Source: Nomia melanderi | Lineage: Eukaryota; Arthropoda; Insecta; Hymenoptera; Halictidae | Direction of reading: 5' to 3' | DNA length: 64,000 nucleotides | Assembly: GCF_051020985.1 (NCBI RefSeq) | Contig: NC_134999.1 | Span: 37,357,160-37,421,159, forward strand | In this document: piece by piece, positions 44,762 through 57,239 of the stretch | Position numbering within the stretch: position 1 is the stretch's first letter | Layout: each line of letters starts with the position of its first letter | The notes under the pieces: generated by a model | What the model was told of the DNA's origin: nothing | What the model saw: the letters and a program-made list of their open reading frames with translations, nothing else | Database searches by the model: none | Position numbers and translations under genes: made by a program

Positions 44762-46323
44762 TCTAAACATTGATCAGTCGTTTTAAGTCTACCCAACGTT
44801 CCTCAACAAATCACGAAATATCCTTCACTGTCAACCGAACGTTCCATTATTCCCTCGAAACAATTACCAAGAGGCCACTGCGCCGGTGACATAAAAACAG
44901 CTACAAATCGAGCACACGTTCGTTCGCTCTTTGCCTTATCCGTCCGCCCTGCATTCGCTGCGACTTCAAAGTTGTCCCTACATATTTCAAAACGCAGCGC
45001 AAACATTTGTCTCGCGGGAGTGACACGCGGAATATTCGCGGAAGAGCCCGCCTCCGCTGAATGAAAACAGGCTTTCCAGATAATAATTTATCAAGAATCC
45101 TGTCGCGCGCAAGCTTCGTATTGTTGTCACGGCACGAAAGCGAAAAAAAAAGAGAAAAAATGGGACAAGAAACAGAAAGGAACAGAGTATCGGGAGGGAC
45201 CGGGAAAATAGACGAAAGCAGTACCGGATCTTGTCAACCAGACTGACGTCTGTTTGCCTGAGAACTCCGCGCAGGAAATTCCGCCTTCGATCCACGTCGC
45301 GGATGATTCTCGTGTCGGCCGTTGCGCTTTTCTCTCTGTTGTCTCGCCGCGCCACTTTTTCGTTCTGCCGCGTATCGGCCGCGTTTCCCGATCTCTGTTT
45401 CTCGTTGTTTCCACGGGAACTCTGGGAACCGTGCATATTCCGCGCGGAACACGACCATGATTTTCGTCGATACTTTTCGCGACAGAGTTTGTTCGGAAAC
45501 TCTGGGAAAAATTACGCATCGACGGGGGATCCTCTAATTAAAATTAACGAATGTCTGATCCTTTGTTCGATGAGTAATATTAGGATTCGATTCGATTTGT
45601 CATTTATTTCGATAGTTGTGCTTCACGAGAATGTACGTTACATTTATAATTATGTTGCTTTGATGATCAACGAATGGAAAAATCCTTCGCGTCTTTATAG
45701 ATCACTTTATGAATTTATAAAGAAGACCAATGAAGCTTCCTAGAATCTCCACAGCTCTCCATCGCCATTCGAAAATAATATTAGAAGCAACTGCTACGAC
45801 TGCAAATTTCGTATAAAAATATTGAAACGCAATTTACGTTTCGCTAACAGGGAAGTAACTATTAACTATTAACAGGCGACATAGTAACTCTTCATTCATG
45901 TTGTTCGATCGTCTAAATTCGAACGAGCAGCGCAAGGAACAAGAAGTCGAGCTCGTAAAGTAGCCCGGCAAAAACTGCGATGGGCCAGTCGTCGTAAAGT
46001 CTGGCCATTTCGAAGCGGCTGACGAGCATTCGCCGTAGCGCCGGTATTTATTCAGAACAGAATGAGAAAAAACAGGCGATGCTCGGGCGCGATGCTCGCG
46101 AACCCTGCCCAGTTTTCCGAGTGAACGAGCAGACTTCATTTCTACTGCGAAGTGACGAACATTCTCGTGATCCTCGAACCGTGAAGTTTTCTCATTACGT
46201 TCGTTATTGTCGGCGATGTCCAGGCGTAACACGTTTAGCGCAGCCACGAGAAATCCCCTGCTAATCGACCTCCTTTATTCCCGTTGCGTTAATGAATTCG
46301 TAACGTTTCAATGTGGCCCCTAT
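44762..46323. other. Non-coding stretch with CpG-rich block
   Basis: No gene supported. CpG-rich from about 45000 to 45530 with at least six mutually overlapping frames on both strands, none recognisable. Confidence 0.4.
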
Positions 46324-46727
46324 TAACCCCTTGACGTACTATTTATTCTCGCTACTAAGCTCGTGTAACATTTTACTATCGGCAATTTAGAAGAAAAGTG
46401 GCAAAATTGTCCATTCTACTTCAAGCGGCAGTTTCATTTGAAGATAATACATTGATAATAGCGAAATAGTTGTGTGCTTTGATCCGTGGATAATGAACAA
46501 CATTGATTGTTGTCAAATTAGTCTAGAAATAGAATAAGCTTAATGCACAACAATCTTCCTTCAACGAGAATGTAATATTCATCTCATTCCCCCGGATTTT
46601 CAAATTATTCTCCTAATTTTCGAATTGTCATAATTCTCCTAATTCGAGTTGGGTAATTGATTGTTGTCAAATTAGTTTAGAAATCTTCATCACGAGTCCC
46701 ACTCGTCATTATACGACAAGGGGTTAA
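46324..46727 (+). mobile_element. Family F TTAA MITE enlarged by duplication
   Basis: Begins TTAACCCCTTGACGTA and ends TACGACAAGGGGTTAA; TTAA intact at both sides. The 404-bp span includes an internal duplicate of its own right part and flank (see 46502-46830). The original element was therefore probably about 220 bp. Confidence 0.85.
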
Positions 46728-46830
46728 TGCACAACAATCTTCAACGAGAATGTAACATTCATCTCATTCCCCCGATTTTCAAATTATTCTCCTAATTTTC
46801 GAATTATCCTCCCCTAATTTGAATAGGGTA
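46502..46830. repeat. Tandem duplication covering the right end of family F and its flank
   Basis: The block beginning ATTGATTGTTGTCAAATTAG at about 46502 recurs at about 46655. Both continue into AATGCACAACAATCTTC and CATCTCATTCCCCC. The first copy lacks the terminal inverted repeat present in the second. Confidence 0.85.
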
Positions 46831-49403
46831 TTACAGCTCGTCCTTATTAGAATAAATTTCGCAATGTCTCTGTGCACTGTCTGTCAGAATGAAATTTCGC
46901 GATTCGCTGGGCGCAACGAGAGAGGAGCGACGTAAATTTAATGGAACTTTTTAAGTGGGATTCCCATTTCGAACACCATTTTAAATTGAACCACTGCGAT
47001 TCACATTAGCTCGTTAATACGCCCCGGAAGCTAGTTCCAGCTGACGCGATTACCGGCAGCGTTCGATGAACATTGGCCCGTTACCCCGAATTTGGTCCAA
47101 AGCACCGGATATTAATGGAACGATGTCCAACCCTGGTAACTAGACATCACTCGGAATGTCTTGGCGTAATAATTTCGAGCGAACCTCCCTCCGGAATATG
47201 ACATCTGAATTTAAATGACCCTAGAAGTTCCCTCTGTACTACAAGTCTTCGTTTCTTCGCGATGAAAGCATTTTTTCCCCTGGATATCTGCTCGTCTCCC
47301 GCAGGAACTTGGCCTTGGAAGGATGAACCAATTATTGGACAGAGATTCTGGATAGCCCTTGAGCAACGTTACCCTCGTAGCCTGAATTTTTCACCCCTTT
47401 CGCTCGCCCCGGGCGTTAATTACTCTCCCTCAGTAGAAAATATTCAATCAACCGAGGAAACGCTACGGATCGATAGCTGCATACACCAACACGTTACCGT
47501 CACGTGTTTCCATTAACCATCCACGTCCAAACCAATTTTGATTCCTCAAACAGTTTTTTCCCGTGTTCATCAGCGGCCTTTGAGATATACTAACAAGAGT
47601 CTAGCCTGAATTCGGTGTACATCCAGTTCAAATCCTACTCTGATTTATTTTACACGCGACTCGCGTAGATCTTCAATTAGATCAAATGAACTTGTAGCAA
47701 TCGAAGCATCCAGTTTTAATATAACTCACAATAGAACTTAACTAGCAATGCAATGTACCTGAAACTATAGATCCCAACCGAGATCAAACGAATAAAACCG
47801 AAACTTCCAACGTTAACATAAATAATCATACAACTGAACAACCGGCGATCCAATTTCCCCAAAAGATACCCGAGTTAGCACTTGATGTAGAAATCATCAT
47901 CTCCCATTTTCCCAACGAGTTCTCCCTCAGAATTTCGAGCGAGCGAAGTGCCTTCTTTCTCTAATCTCCATAAAGAGGGCCGTCTATGGGAAACGATTTC
48001 CATTGTACCGAGTTTTCGTCGAACTCGGAATCGATGGTATAATTAGACTTGCGAGCCAGCTGCGCGTTAATGGGCTGCGCTCGCCGAAGAGCCAAGGACA
48101 TCGCGCAATTAGGGTCATTAGTAGTTGGAGTAGTTTCATAGGTGCTCCACCCTTAGTGCCATCCTCGATCCGCCGCTCCCATTTCCATCTGGAAAGACAG
48201 GGGATTGGTGTCGAGTAGAATCTAATTATTGGCTACAGGACTGGGACCGGTTTCCCGGGCCGGAACTTCGAAGCGCCGCGCCGGAATTAAGATCGGCGGC
48301 GCCCTTTCGGTCAATTTCCCGTCCGCCCCCGTCGATATTTATGCAATTGGGTCGTCCACTGATTAGTTTAAGAGCGCGCGGGCTCGAAACTTTCGGGGAC
48401 GCCGCCACGTCGATCCGCGTCGAATTTCTGCGCGGCTCAGATTGATAAATTCTTCTTTACGATAATGGCGGCGGATCTTTTTTCGGTATTCCCGCGAGAA
48501 AATTACGATCGATCAACCGGGAAAGGAGGTGCTTCCCATGCGGAACACGAATTTTCGCAATTCCGAGGCCCCATAAACTGGTGCGAATCGGTCCGGGGAG
48601 AAGGTCAGGGGTGAGTCGGAGAGGATTTTAAAACGTAAGGATACGGGGCCTCGATAAATAAATCCACGCTCGCGTGAGTGGCCTTCTATATCGCCGAACT
48701 TTATCGAGATTTCTCCCTGCGATCACAATTTGCAAATTTCAGTCGGGTTCTTCGTTCGTTTCTAACGGATCTTCCTGAATATTCGTTCCTTCGATGCACT
48801 AACACTAAAACTGCTGACCAGGTAAATTGACACTTTGACGTTCCTTCAAAATATTTATGTTTCTTTTTACAATGGAATAATTCAGTTTTTATTTAACTGT
48901 AACAAGTGAACACGTCTGTTGAATAGAGCGTAATATTAAGCTGTAATCGAATGAACCAACGTCGATGTATAAATCTGATTATTTAGATTCGTTTAATTTA
49001 GTTCAATTGACTGTTTCGAAGGTTTCAATAGACTTACACAAAAACACGCGTTGACGCAAAATTCTGCCGTAGCCAAAGAAATGAACAGCTGCATTAACTT
49101 GTTTCGCAAATATTATCACGAAGATTGACATCCGTTCTTCTCAATCGATTACAATTCTAACCAGTCGATCTCGCAGATAACTGCCATTGCCAGTTCTATT
49201 TCTAACAATTCATTTCTCCGAACACGTGCGAATTCACGTCACGCGCAACACACCCCAACGATCATTCAAATTCCCATTTCGATCGTACAATTCCCATTGA
49301 AAATCATTCGACAAGTCGACGAACTCGCCGTCCGTTCCGTATTTCAAAACAAACCGAGCGGAAGTTCTAAATGAACGTTCGTCGGTGCTCGATGCGCGGG
49401 TCG
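46831..49403. other. Non-coding stretch
   Basis: No gene supported across about 2.6 kb. CpG-rich from about 48030 to 48680. A CTAACACTAAAACTGCTGACC motif at 48799 resembles the left end of family D without a convincing right end. Confidence 0.4.
48799..48820 (+). mobile_element. Possible solo left end of family D
   Basis: CTAACACTAAAACTGCTGACC resembles TTAACACTAGAACTACCG with substitutions; no right end was found. Confidence 0.3.
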
Positions 49404-50552
49404 TTAACACATTGCGCACGGGTGACGAGATATCTCGTCTTTAGCGAGCCGAACGTTATGGCCGGGCGACGATATATCTCGTTTTTAGGTTTCTTCGACT
49501 CAGTCGATAATTTAAGTAATTAAAAATAGATTTTCTTATTACGTTACCAATTTTATTTTATTACGTAACGAAGTCTCGCGTGTTCTCCTAATAAATGGTT
49601 AGCGAGAAGAAATGAATGTCGACATTCCGAGAGCGTAAAAGTCAGTCAGTCAATAGCCATTACATCGGTAGCTCTGTGTCGATCGTGTATCGTACATTAT
49701 AAAGTGTTCTATTATTATATAGCATTTTGTTATTACAAAGTTCGCGTTTTAATTTGTAAGGAAACAGCTTTTTAAAAATCATCTATACTTTCAATCTTTT
49801 AATGATAATTTATAAGAATTTTTTTATGAAGTAGGCCCTAATTCTAAAATAGCAAAATGACGCATGAAAGTAAAGAAAACGAAAGTCAAAACATGTTAAA
49901 ACGTAAAACACCTATAAAAAATATATAGTGTAGGCATTTAGATATAAAAAACCCTTTTGCGAGCCTATCCTAGTAGCAATAAAGCCCAGGGACCCATTGC
50001 TAGTCGTTTTTAGTTAATCCGTGGATTGAGCCCAAGGTAGGCAATAGCTACGAATTTTATACCTGCATGTAATTTAAAGTCGAGGCGATCCTTGGGGCTA
50101 TTGCTGCTATGGTCGTTAGAAATTTCCGGGTCTCCGGCTAACGGAACCAACCGACAGACCGCTGGCGGGGAAGTAGGGTTTTCCCAATTTTTGGGAATCC
50201 TACCCACGAGTCCGTCACTCCCACGCCACCAGCGGAGAGATATATATTGTACACCGACCAACCGGCATATTCATTGTACATCTAGAAATTGAAGTATTAT
50301 ATTGAGAAACCGTAGACTGTGTCACCTTCTTTCGCGCTCCCCAAAATACATCCCCCGAATCCCCAACGCCCCATCGTTTCGGTTTTTCTTTCCTACAATA
50401 ATAATATTTAAGAACACCTTACGTGAATATAATACCAAATGCGAATTAAAAAAGTGCATATATGCATCGTATATATTGTTCCTGGGGCGCCCAAAAATGT
50501 GCGGGCCCCGGAAGCGCGTTGCGCGAGCAGAGCGCCGTACGCAATGTGTTAA
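49404..50552 (+). mobile_element. Family H TTAA element, 1.15 kb
   Basis: Begins TTAACACATTGCGCACGG and ends CCGTACGCAATGTGTTAA, a 16-18-bp inverted repeat bounded by TTAA. The left subterminal region has two related palindromic blocks, GACGAGATATCTCGTC and GACGATATATCTCG. The interior is non-coding on inspection and holds a CpG- and purine-poor part, then a distinct block from about 49960 (CCTAGTAGCAATAAAGCCCA) to 50290. Best read as a non-autonomous piggyBac-type element, possibly carrying another repeat. Confidence 0.75.
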
Positions 50553-52790
50553 CAAGCGAGGGCGAGCTCGCACGGAGGCAAACTTCTTTTATCACCGGCG
50601 GCCCGGCGCGCACGTAGGAAACGGCGAGCCGCGGTGGAGAAAAAAGAAAACTTCGAACCGGTCGGGAAACAAATTTCCTTGTGCGGTAGGCGAAACTTCG
50701 TTCGCCCCTCGCCCCCGTTGATTGGCTAAACGCCGACCCACTTTCGAATTTCTCCCGTTTATCGACTTTCGCGTCCCGCTGTCGAAGCCCGGCGCAAAAA
50801 CACGGGAACAAAACAGACGGAGAGGCGGAAAGAAAGGAACCCACGGGGAATAATGGTAACGCAATATCCTCGACGAACGATTTTCCGAGCGTGAATGGGA
50901 CGGACAGACGCGGCCGGAGAAAGAGACCGAGAAAGTTGGCGAAAAATCGGCGGGGTAGAGCTGCTCGTTGGAATCGCGACGTTTTGTTTGCGAACGGACA
51001 ATAGGTGTCCGCAGAAGTTTGACGTAATTAGGATTCCGTTATGGCTGAGCTTTTCAACGGGCGGTAACAGTTCCGCGATTACGTCCCTGCGGAAGCAGCG
51101 GCTCGGCCCGTGAAAGAACTCCCGTTAATTCGAGGATAACTGGATATTCCAGGGGATCCGTTCCTGGAATTTATTTAACGTCATTAGAATTCGGCGATTC
51201 GGCGAACCGTTGGAATAAGGGATCTAGTTGCGAGAGAGACATTTGTGACGTAAAAAGAAGACGGTCACTGTTACGAGGATTTTTAGGATGGTATTAATTA
51301 TTTCCGTAGAAATGGCGAGCTTATTTCGAGGCATTCGGTGTGAGATATGTGATTTAATTTGTATTTTCGATTGGTTCCGATTTGTACCGACACTTGAACT
51401 AGAAGTTCGAATTGACCTATTTCTGAAGTCTTCCGTGATTATTGGAAATATAAGAAAAGCTTTTGCGAGTTACAGAACAAATTGATTGAGTAATATGCAA
51501 GCTAAATTATAAATCAATGGAAATTGCAATAACTGCAGTTCCCGCAGAAAAATTTCCGACGCATCTAGTCGAGATCCATTTAAAGTGCAACTAAGACAGC
51601 AGTGTTGGCAATCCTAAACGCTCGCTTAATCACGGATATATCCGTAATTGGCATCGAACGAGGCGTCGACGTCGAGAATCCCATCGCCAGGCTAATTAGG
51701 ATTACCAATGACTAAGAGACGAGCAGCTCATCGTCGGATCGACTTCACTAACCTGAGTCGTCCAATGAAATTTATTTCGAAATCTGGTTAACCGACTGCC
51801 AGTCAGCTATTTCCAGTCTGTTGGCATTTAATCGGTGAAAAACGTTCTTCATTGGGAACACTGTTCATCTCTGGGCTGCGTCAATTGGTCGCGATGTTTC
51901 GGAGCAGTTTAGTTTCCATTCGTTGCGCGCGCGACTCGTTTACCGTTTTAATTAATAGTATCGCGTGACTGGAATCGAATGCTTGGCTTTTTATTGTAAT
52001 TTCCCGGCGAGTCGTTGTGATTTTTAATGAACAATCAATCGATGCTATACTGTGGATCTTTATTATTATAGTTTCTTCGAGGTCATCGATATTCAATGCA
52101 ACGGTATCCTAAGCGATTAATCACACGGCGACTCTATTGACCTGTTTATTTGCGCTGTCTGATACACGTATTATAATTAACATCTAATTAGTATTAGATT
52201 AGCCCCCTGTCGTTCACGGATAATTGCGCCGCGTCCCGGTCATAACTGGGCCACGGCGTTAATCAGGAAATGCGTGCACGCACCGCGCGCTGCGTTTCGT
52301 TCAGGGAATCGCCGGTAATTGCGTGGCTATTTGATTACACGATATTTCGTGGCTCGCGCGCGATTGTTATTAACGAGGAGTTTAGATCACCGTCCGCTCT
52401 CATCCGCGTGAAATTCGCCCCTGTATCGCGTCCGCCGGTAAGAATACCCCTGAATTATTCACCGGAAGCGAAGCGGACATTCAAAGGTCCCGATCCGTCG
52501 GGGCGGAATATTTTATTTAAAATATATTTCCCGTAGTTGCTCGTATGCGTCACAGTGCGCTTTACTATAAGAGCTGAAAGGGACTTTGAGACTGTTGAGT
52601 GAGAAGTCGTGTCACAGGCTACTGGAAACTTTGTCCGCAGTTCTGTGAATAAAGATAGAGCGGCGTGGCTGCTGAAAATTTCGACGGTGCCGGGCCGTGA
52701 GAGCTTTCGTGCTAATATCTCAGTTTCACCTTGGACAATCCTTCACTTTTTCTTATCTTCTGAACATGACGTCTATTATACGGTGGAACG
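50553..52790. other. Non-coding stretch with CpG-rich blocks
   Basis: No gene supported. CpG-rich from about 50560 to 51120 and 52220 to 52500. Confidence 0.4.
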
Positions 52791-53025
52791 TTAACCTTTT
52801 GAACTCTGTAGGCTCCATTATTGCACCAGTTATGATATTGAATATTTTAATGAATCAAAGAAACTACCCTGAAATTATTCAATTTTCCACACATCCAAAT
52901 TTTGTACTAAGGAAAATAGAAGATCGAAGGAATGTTATAGTATTTTGCATTTTCGCTAGGAATACTATAAAAATTAGTAGCAGTTACTGATAGATTACAA
53001 TACCATCTGGAGTGCTAAGGGTTAA
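52791..53025 (+). mobile_element. Family B TTAA MITE
   Basis: Begins TTAACCTTTTGAACTCTG then TAGGCTCC, and ends CATCTGGAGTGCTAAGGGTTAA. Contains CACACATCCAAATTTTG. Length 235 bp. An open frame across it is a by-product of the element. Confidence 0.86.
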
Positions 53026-53146
53026 TGGCTAAGGGTAAACTCTCTGTTAGTTGCTAATGACCCAAGTGTTGATGCGACTATAAATAAATATAAATAAAAA
53101 AAATCCTTCCTTTACGAAAATAATTAGCATACCGCGACAAAGTAAA

Positions 53147-53481
53147 CAAATCTTCAATTATTAAAATCTACTGAAACATACAAGAAAACAAAGCATCCTC
53201 ACTTATGTCATTACACAACAAATTACAAAGAATTCACGCAAATCACAATGAGATCAATCAAACATCAACACATTCCAACATAGACCCAATTCAATCCAAA
53301 ACACAAAACACAAAAATCAACAAATCTTCAACTACTAAAATCGACTGAAACATATAAGAAAACAAAGCATCCTCACTGTCGTCATTGCACAACAAATTAC
53401 AAAGAATTCACGCAAATTACAATGAGATCAATCGAACATCCACAATATATCCCAGCATAGACCCAATTCAATCCAAAACAC
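53147..53481. repeat. 174-bp tandem duplication
   Basis: CAAATCTTCAA(T/C)TA at 53147 recurs at 53321. The copies share CATCCTCACT, CAACAAATTACAAAGAATTC and CATAGACCCAATTCAATCCA. Confidence 0.9.
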
Positions 53482-54339
53482 TAACGCAACCCTATAAGCT
53501 CTAAACAACGCGTGGAACGAACTCCAGAAAGACCGAGCCAACAAACTGTTCCAAAAATCCTCTCGCGGCATCGCTGTTTCTCCATTCTCCCCTTTCTCTC
53601 GTCGCAGAAAGGAACAAAAAGGGAGCCGGGGAAAAAAGGAACGTCCCGACAGGAAAAAGAACAACGACGCCGCGTACGAGCGCACGAAATGCTCGCGCGA
53701 GCTCGTTCCGCGGCGTTTTCGGGCAGGCATCCTTCGCGCGTGCACACAGCGTGCAGTGCACGCCGCGACAGGACAGAATAGCGCGTGGAACACGGGACGG
53801 ACAAATACCGGGGCGAGTGCGCACGGTCGAAACTAGCTGGGCGAGCGGCGTAACGACCCCCGGCGACGCGTAATCGCGGCCAACGTGCACGTTGTTAGCG
53901 CCGACACACGCAATGGGTACACAATGTGACACGCGTGCCCATAAATCACGGACGACGACGCGGGGAACGGGGGGAACCGGCTGCAACGGCTCGCCGGATG
54001 ATTGTGGGGACGCATCGAAGTGGATCCCGGTATCCCTAATTACCGACGACACGCCATTCTTTCGGGAACAAAGCGGGAAAGCCGCGCTGTTTCTCTGGTT
54101 CTCCGATTTTCGGTCTTCTGGTTTCTTGTTATTGTTGAGGCTCGCGTGAATCTCTTGGATGCTGGTTATTTGGTAATTACTTTCGCGGATGTTTGGGATT
54201 TCGGTTGCTAGAGGTGTGTTTTCTTTGTGGTTGTGTTTTCGGGGTTTTGAGAGTAAAATTACCGGGCGGGTGGGAATGATGAATTTTTAATTTCTTGTTT
54301 TGCAATTGCTGTGAAGGTACAGATGATTCTTTGAAAACT
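53482..54339. other. Non-coding CpG-rich stretch
   Basis: CpG-rich from about 53490 to 54060. Four or more overlapping frames on both strands (longest 183 codons minus, 53501-54052) are arginine- and cysteine-rich without recognisable domains. This could be a promoter-type region but nothing specific supports that. Confidence 0.35.
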
Positions 54340-54668
54340 GATATAAGATAATATAATATAATATAATATAATATAATATAATGTAATATAATATATTATA
54401 ATATAATATGGTATAATATAATGTAGTATAATATAATATAGTATAATATACTATAATATAATATAATATAGTGTAATATAATATAGTATAATATAATATA
54501 GTGTAATATAGTGTAATATAATATAGTATAATATAATATAGTGTAATATAATATGGTATAATATAATATGGTATAATATAATATAGTGTAATATAATATA
54601 GTATAATATAATATAGTATAATATAATATGGTATAATATAATATGGTATAACGTAATATAGTATAATT
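54340..54668. repeat. AT-rich ATAATATAATATAGT microsatellite
   Basis: About 330 bp of ATAATATA units with interspersed GTATA, GTGTA and GGTATA variants forming a higher-order pattern of about 20 bp. Highly flexible and likely length-variable. Confidence 0.93.
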
Positions 54669-54799
54669 TATTAAGATTTCAATTGGCTTGTATTCCAGTT
54701 TAGATACGACTAAATCAGCTTCGTTAAATTATACGTTAGAACCTTATTAAATTACAGATTAAATGCTTATAGCTTTTATATAGAAATTATGGAAAGTTG

Positions 54800-54823
54800 A
54801 GTGCTCGGTAGTCCTAGTGTTAA
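54800..54823 (-). mobile_element. Possible solo right end of family D
   Basis: GTGCTCGGTAGTCCTAGTGTTAA resembles the terminal inverted repeat of family D. The other end was not identified. Confidence 0.4.
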
Positions 54824-56023
54824 GTGGATTATACTTCGATTGAAATGAGAATGTTGGATTGTTAGCGATAGGTAAATGACAGTTTCTTTTCAGTTGATTT
54901 TCATATGTTCTTCGAATGTTCCTGCGAGTCGAATCTTTAATACACATTCATCTTTTTCAATGAGATCGTGGCCTCGGTCTTCCGAATTAAGATAGTATTA
55001 TTAATAATTGGTAGAAGGTTTGTGCAGTATAATAAGATTTCCAATCCGAGATCTCATAACGAAGCGGTAATACGATAATTTGTTTTACATTAATCAGCGG
55101 CGGATTCATAATTAGAGAATATTCTCCTTCGAGAACGACCAGCGGCGGAGCGCAGAATAAGGGAATAAAAAGTTTAACAAAGTTTATCGTCGAGTTTATT
55201 TTCTCCTGCTTATAGCGCAGCCATTCAAGGCGGTAATGAGTGCCGTTTTAATTTGGCTTCCGCGTATTTGTTCGTTATAGCGTGGCTTTACTGCTAAACA
55301 TTCGTAATCTACCCAGTATATTCCTTTTCCTTTTTTAATAGTTTTACGTGGAATATCTACGTTTCTGCAGCAGTATGGAATAATAATATGCTCGTCGAAT
55401 AAATGCTTCTATAGATCATTCTCCAATGAACCGATAAAGGAGAATGTAACAGGTTTATTAGATTCATTATTTACTAGCACGTAAACACATTCTAAAGGAT
55501 TCGGAGTATCGATTCCTCGTAGACGCGAATATTGTAAAACGTAACGTTCGATGGAAACTGCTCGAGCAATATTTATCAATCCACAGCAGCCGAGGTAATG
55601 CAACAATAAAGCTCCGGCTCGCTTATCAAGAAGTTTCTCGCATAAAAGTTCCATATATCGCGCGAGTACCCGTGTACCCTTAGAAATCCGCCGGCTCGTA
55701 AATCATCGTCGTTTTTTCTTTCCTCTTTTACGATCTGCTCGCGGAACGACCGTGAAAGTCTCGGCCCATAATTACGCGAGCGCGAGCATGGCCCCGCCGA
55801 AGCTTAATTCTCGCGCGGCGAAGCACGGCTTCACGGATAAATCACGAAGGTGGCGAAGGAGCAAGGATATTATTGTGACAGCAGTCGGATGCCAGATACG
55901 AGGAGCGGAGGAAACGCGCACGAGCGAGCCCCTGCCGAGGGAAAGGCTGATGCGGAGCGTATGTACGGGGTGACCTGTGACACGTCGACGAAATTGGAAA
56001 TTAGGTGGTTCTGGGATCAGTGG
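54824..56023. other. Non-coding stretch
   Basis: No gene called. An 81-codon ATG-initiated minus-strand frame (55409-55654) is somewhat protein-like but unrecognised. CpG-rich from about 55640 to 55990. Confidence 0.35.
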
Positions 56024-56500
56024 GTTAACGGAGCAGCTTTAGTTATTGGTGTAATTTTAGTAATTTAGTCAATCATTTTGGTTGCGGTGATAACTTTAAC
56101 CCTTGGCGGAGCAATTTTAGTTACCGGTATAATTTCAGTAATTTAGTAAATCATTTTGGTTATGGTAATAACTTTAATCCTTGACGGAGCAGTTTTAGTT
56201 GTTGATGTAATTTTAGTAATTTAGTCATTATTTTGGTTGCGCTGATAACTTTAACCCTTGGCGGAGCAGTTTTAGTTATTGGTATAATTTCAGTAATTCA
56301 GTAAATGATTTTGGATATGGTAATAATTTTAATCCTTGACGGAGCAGTTTTAGTTGTTGATGTAATTTTAGTAATTTAGTAAATCATTTTGATTACGATG
56401 ATAACTTTAACCTTTGACGGAGCAATTTTAGTTACTGGTATAATTTTAGTGATTTAGTAAATCATTCTGGTTATGGTAATAATTTTAATCCTTGACGTAA
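56024..56500. repeat. About 78-bp tandem repeat, 6 copies, with MITE-like end
   Basis: Units of the form GGAGCAGTTTTAGTTATTGG, then TAATTTTAGTAATTTAGTAA and TTTAACCCTTGGC. Each junction reads TTAACCCTTGGCGGAGC or a variant and resembles the family G terminus (TTAATCCTTAACGGAGC at 30586). Odd and even units differ consistently, indicating a dimeric period of about 156 bp. Confidence 0.88.
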
Positions 56501-57239
56501 CAATGGGATTTTTATTTACTAGGTTTGATACCTTATATATGGCGGAAAATTATTTTATTTAATTATTTTGTAGGATGTAGGAATTGGTCAATTTTAATAA
56601 GGTATTATTCTACGCGAATCGATTAGTGAAAAATGTGAGTGAGTTTTAGATCGTAGGAAATGTAGTTTGATATATTTAGTTTAATTTGGAATGGTTTGAG
56701 AACCTTGGATGAAGGGTTTTGTTTTATGTTTTTGGCTTGCGTTTGTCATGTAGGATTAAAGGTTGTATTTTAGTATGATCGGTTGTTGGACACCCTGTAT
56801 GTACAAGCGATTCCAAGGTGAGCGTGAACGAGGCCAGGCTAGAAAGAAAGAACCGACAGAAAGGGTGAGAAGAAGATTTATGTCTTTGAGCTGGCACGAG
56901 GCTACGAATCAGTTATCGTACGAATAACTCTGGTAACTCGTGATCTCTTGAAGGGAATAGATTGCTTTTACAATATCAAACCCTGGGGCGATTAAAAATG
57001 TGAACGATCACCGGAATAATCATCTATCAAAGTTCTTGAGACAATCACTGAAATTTTCCCTAATACGTATTCGTGGTTGTAGCAAGTAGAATGAGTAGGT
57101 CTTGGTCAGGCACACTAAAGGAATATTCAATTACACGTGAATCGAATGAATATTAATATTGGGTCTTCTTTAAGAGGAGAACTTCATAGAAATGAATTTT
57201 ACCAATTCCAATTTTTAACTTTCAATTGTTTTTATTACT
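56501..57239. other. Non-coding AT-rich stretch
   Basis: Nothing gene-like seen. Confidence 0.4.

Noticed and set aside
47610..47645. tRNA-like B-box near CAGTTCAAATCCTACT
   Set aside because: No matching A-box or cloverleaf arms could be found upstream.
52697..52990. 97-codon plus-strand frame
   Set aside because: Lies mostly inside the family B MITE at 52791-53025, so it reflects the element, not a gene.
53501..54052. 183-codon minus-strand frame in a CpG block
   Set aside because: Overlaps at least three other open frames on both strands; Arg/Cys-rich composition typical of CpG-rich non-coding DNA.
55409..55654. 81-codon ATG-initiated minus-strand frame
   Set aside because: Somewhat protein-like, but too short to support without homology and with no splice or promoter context.
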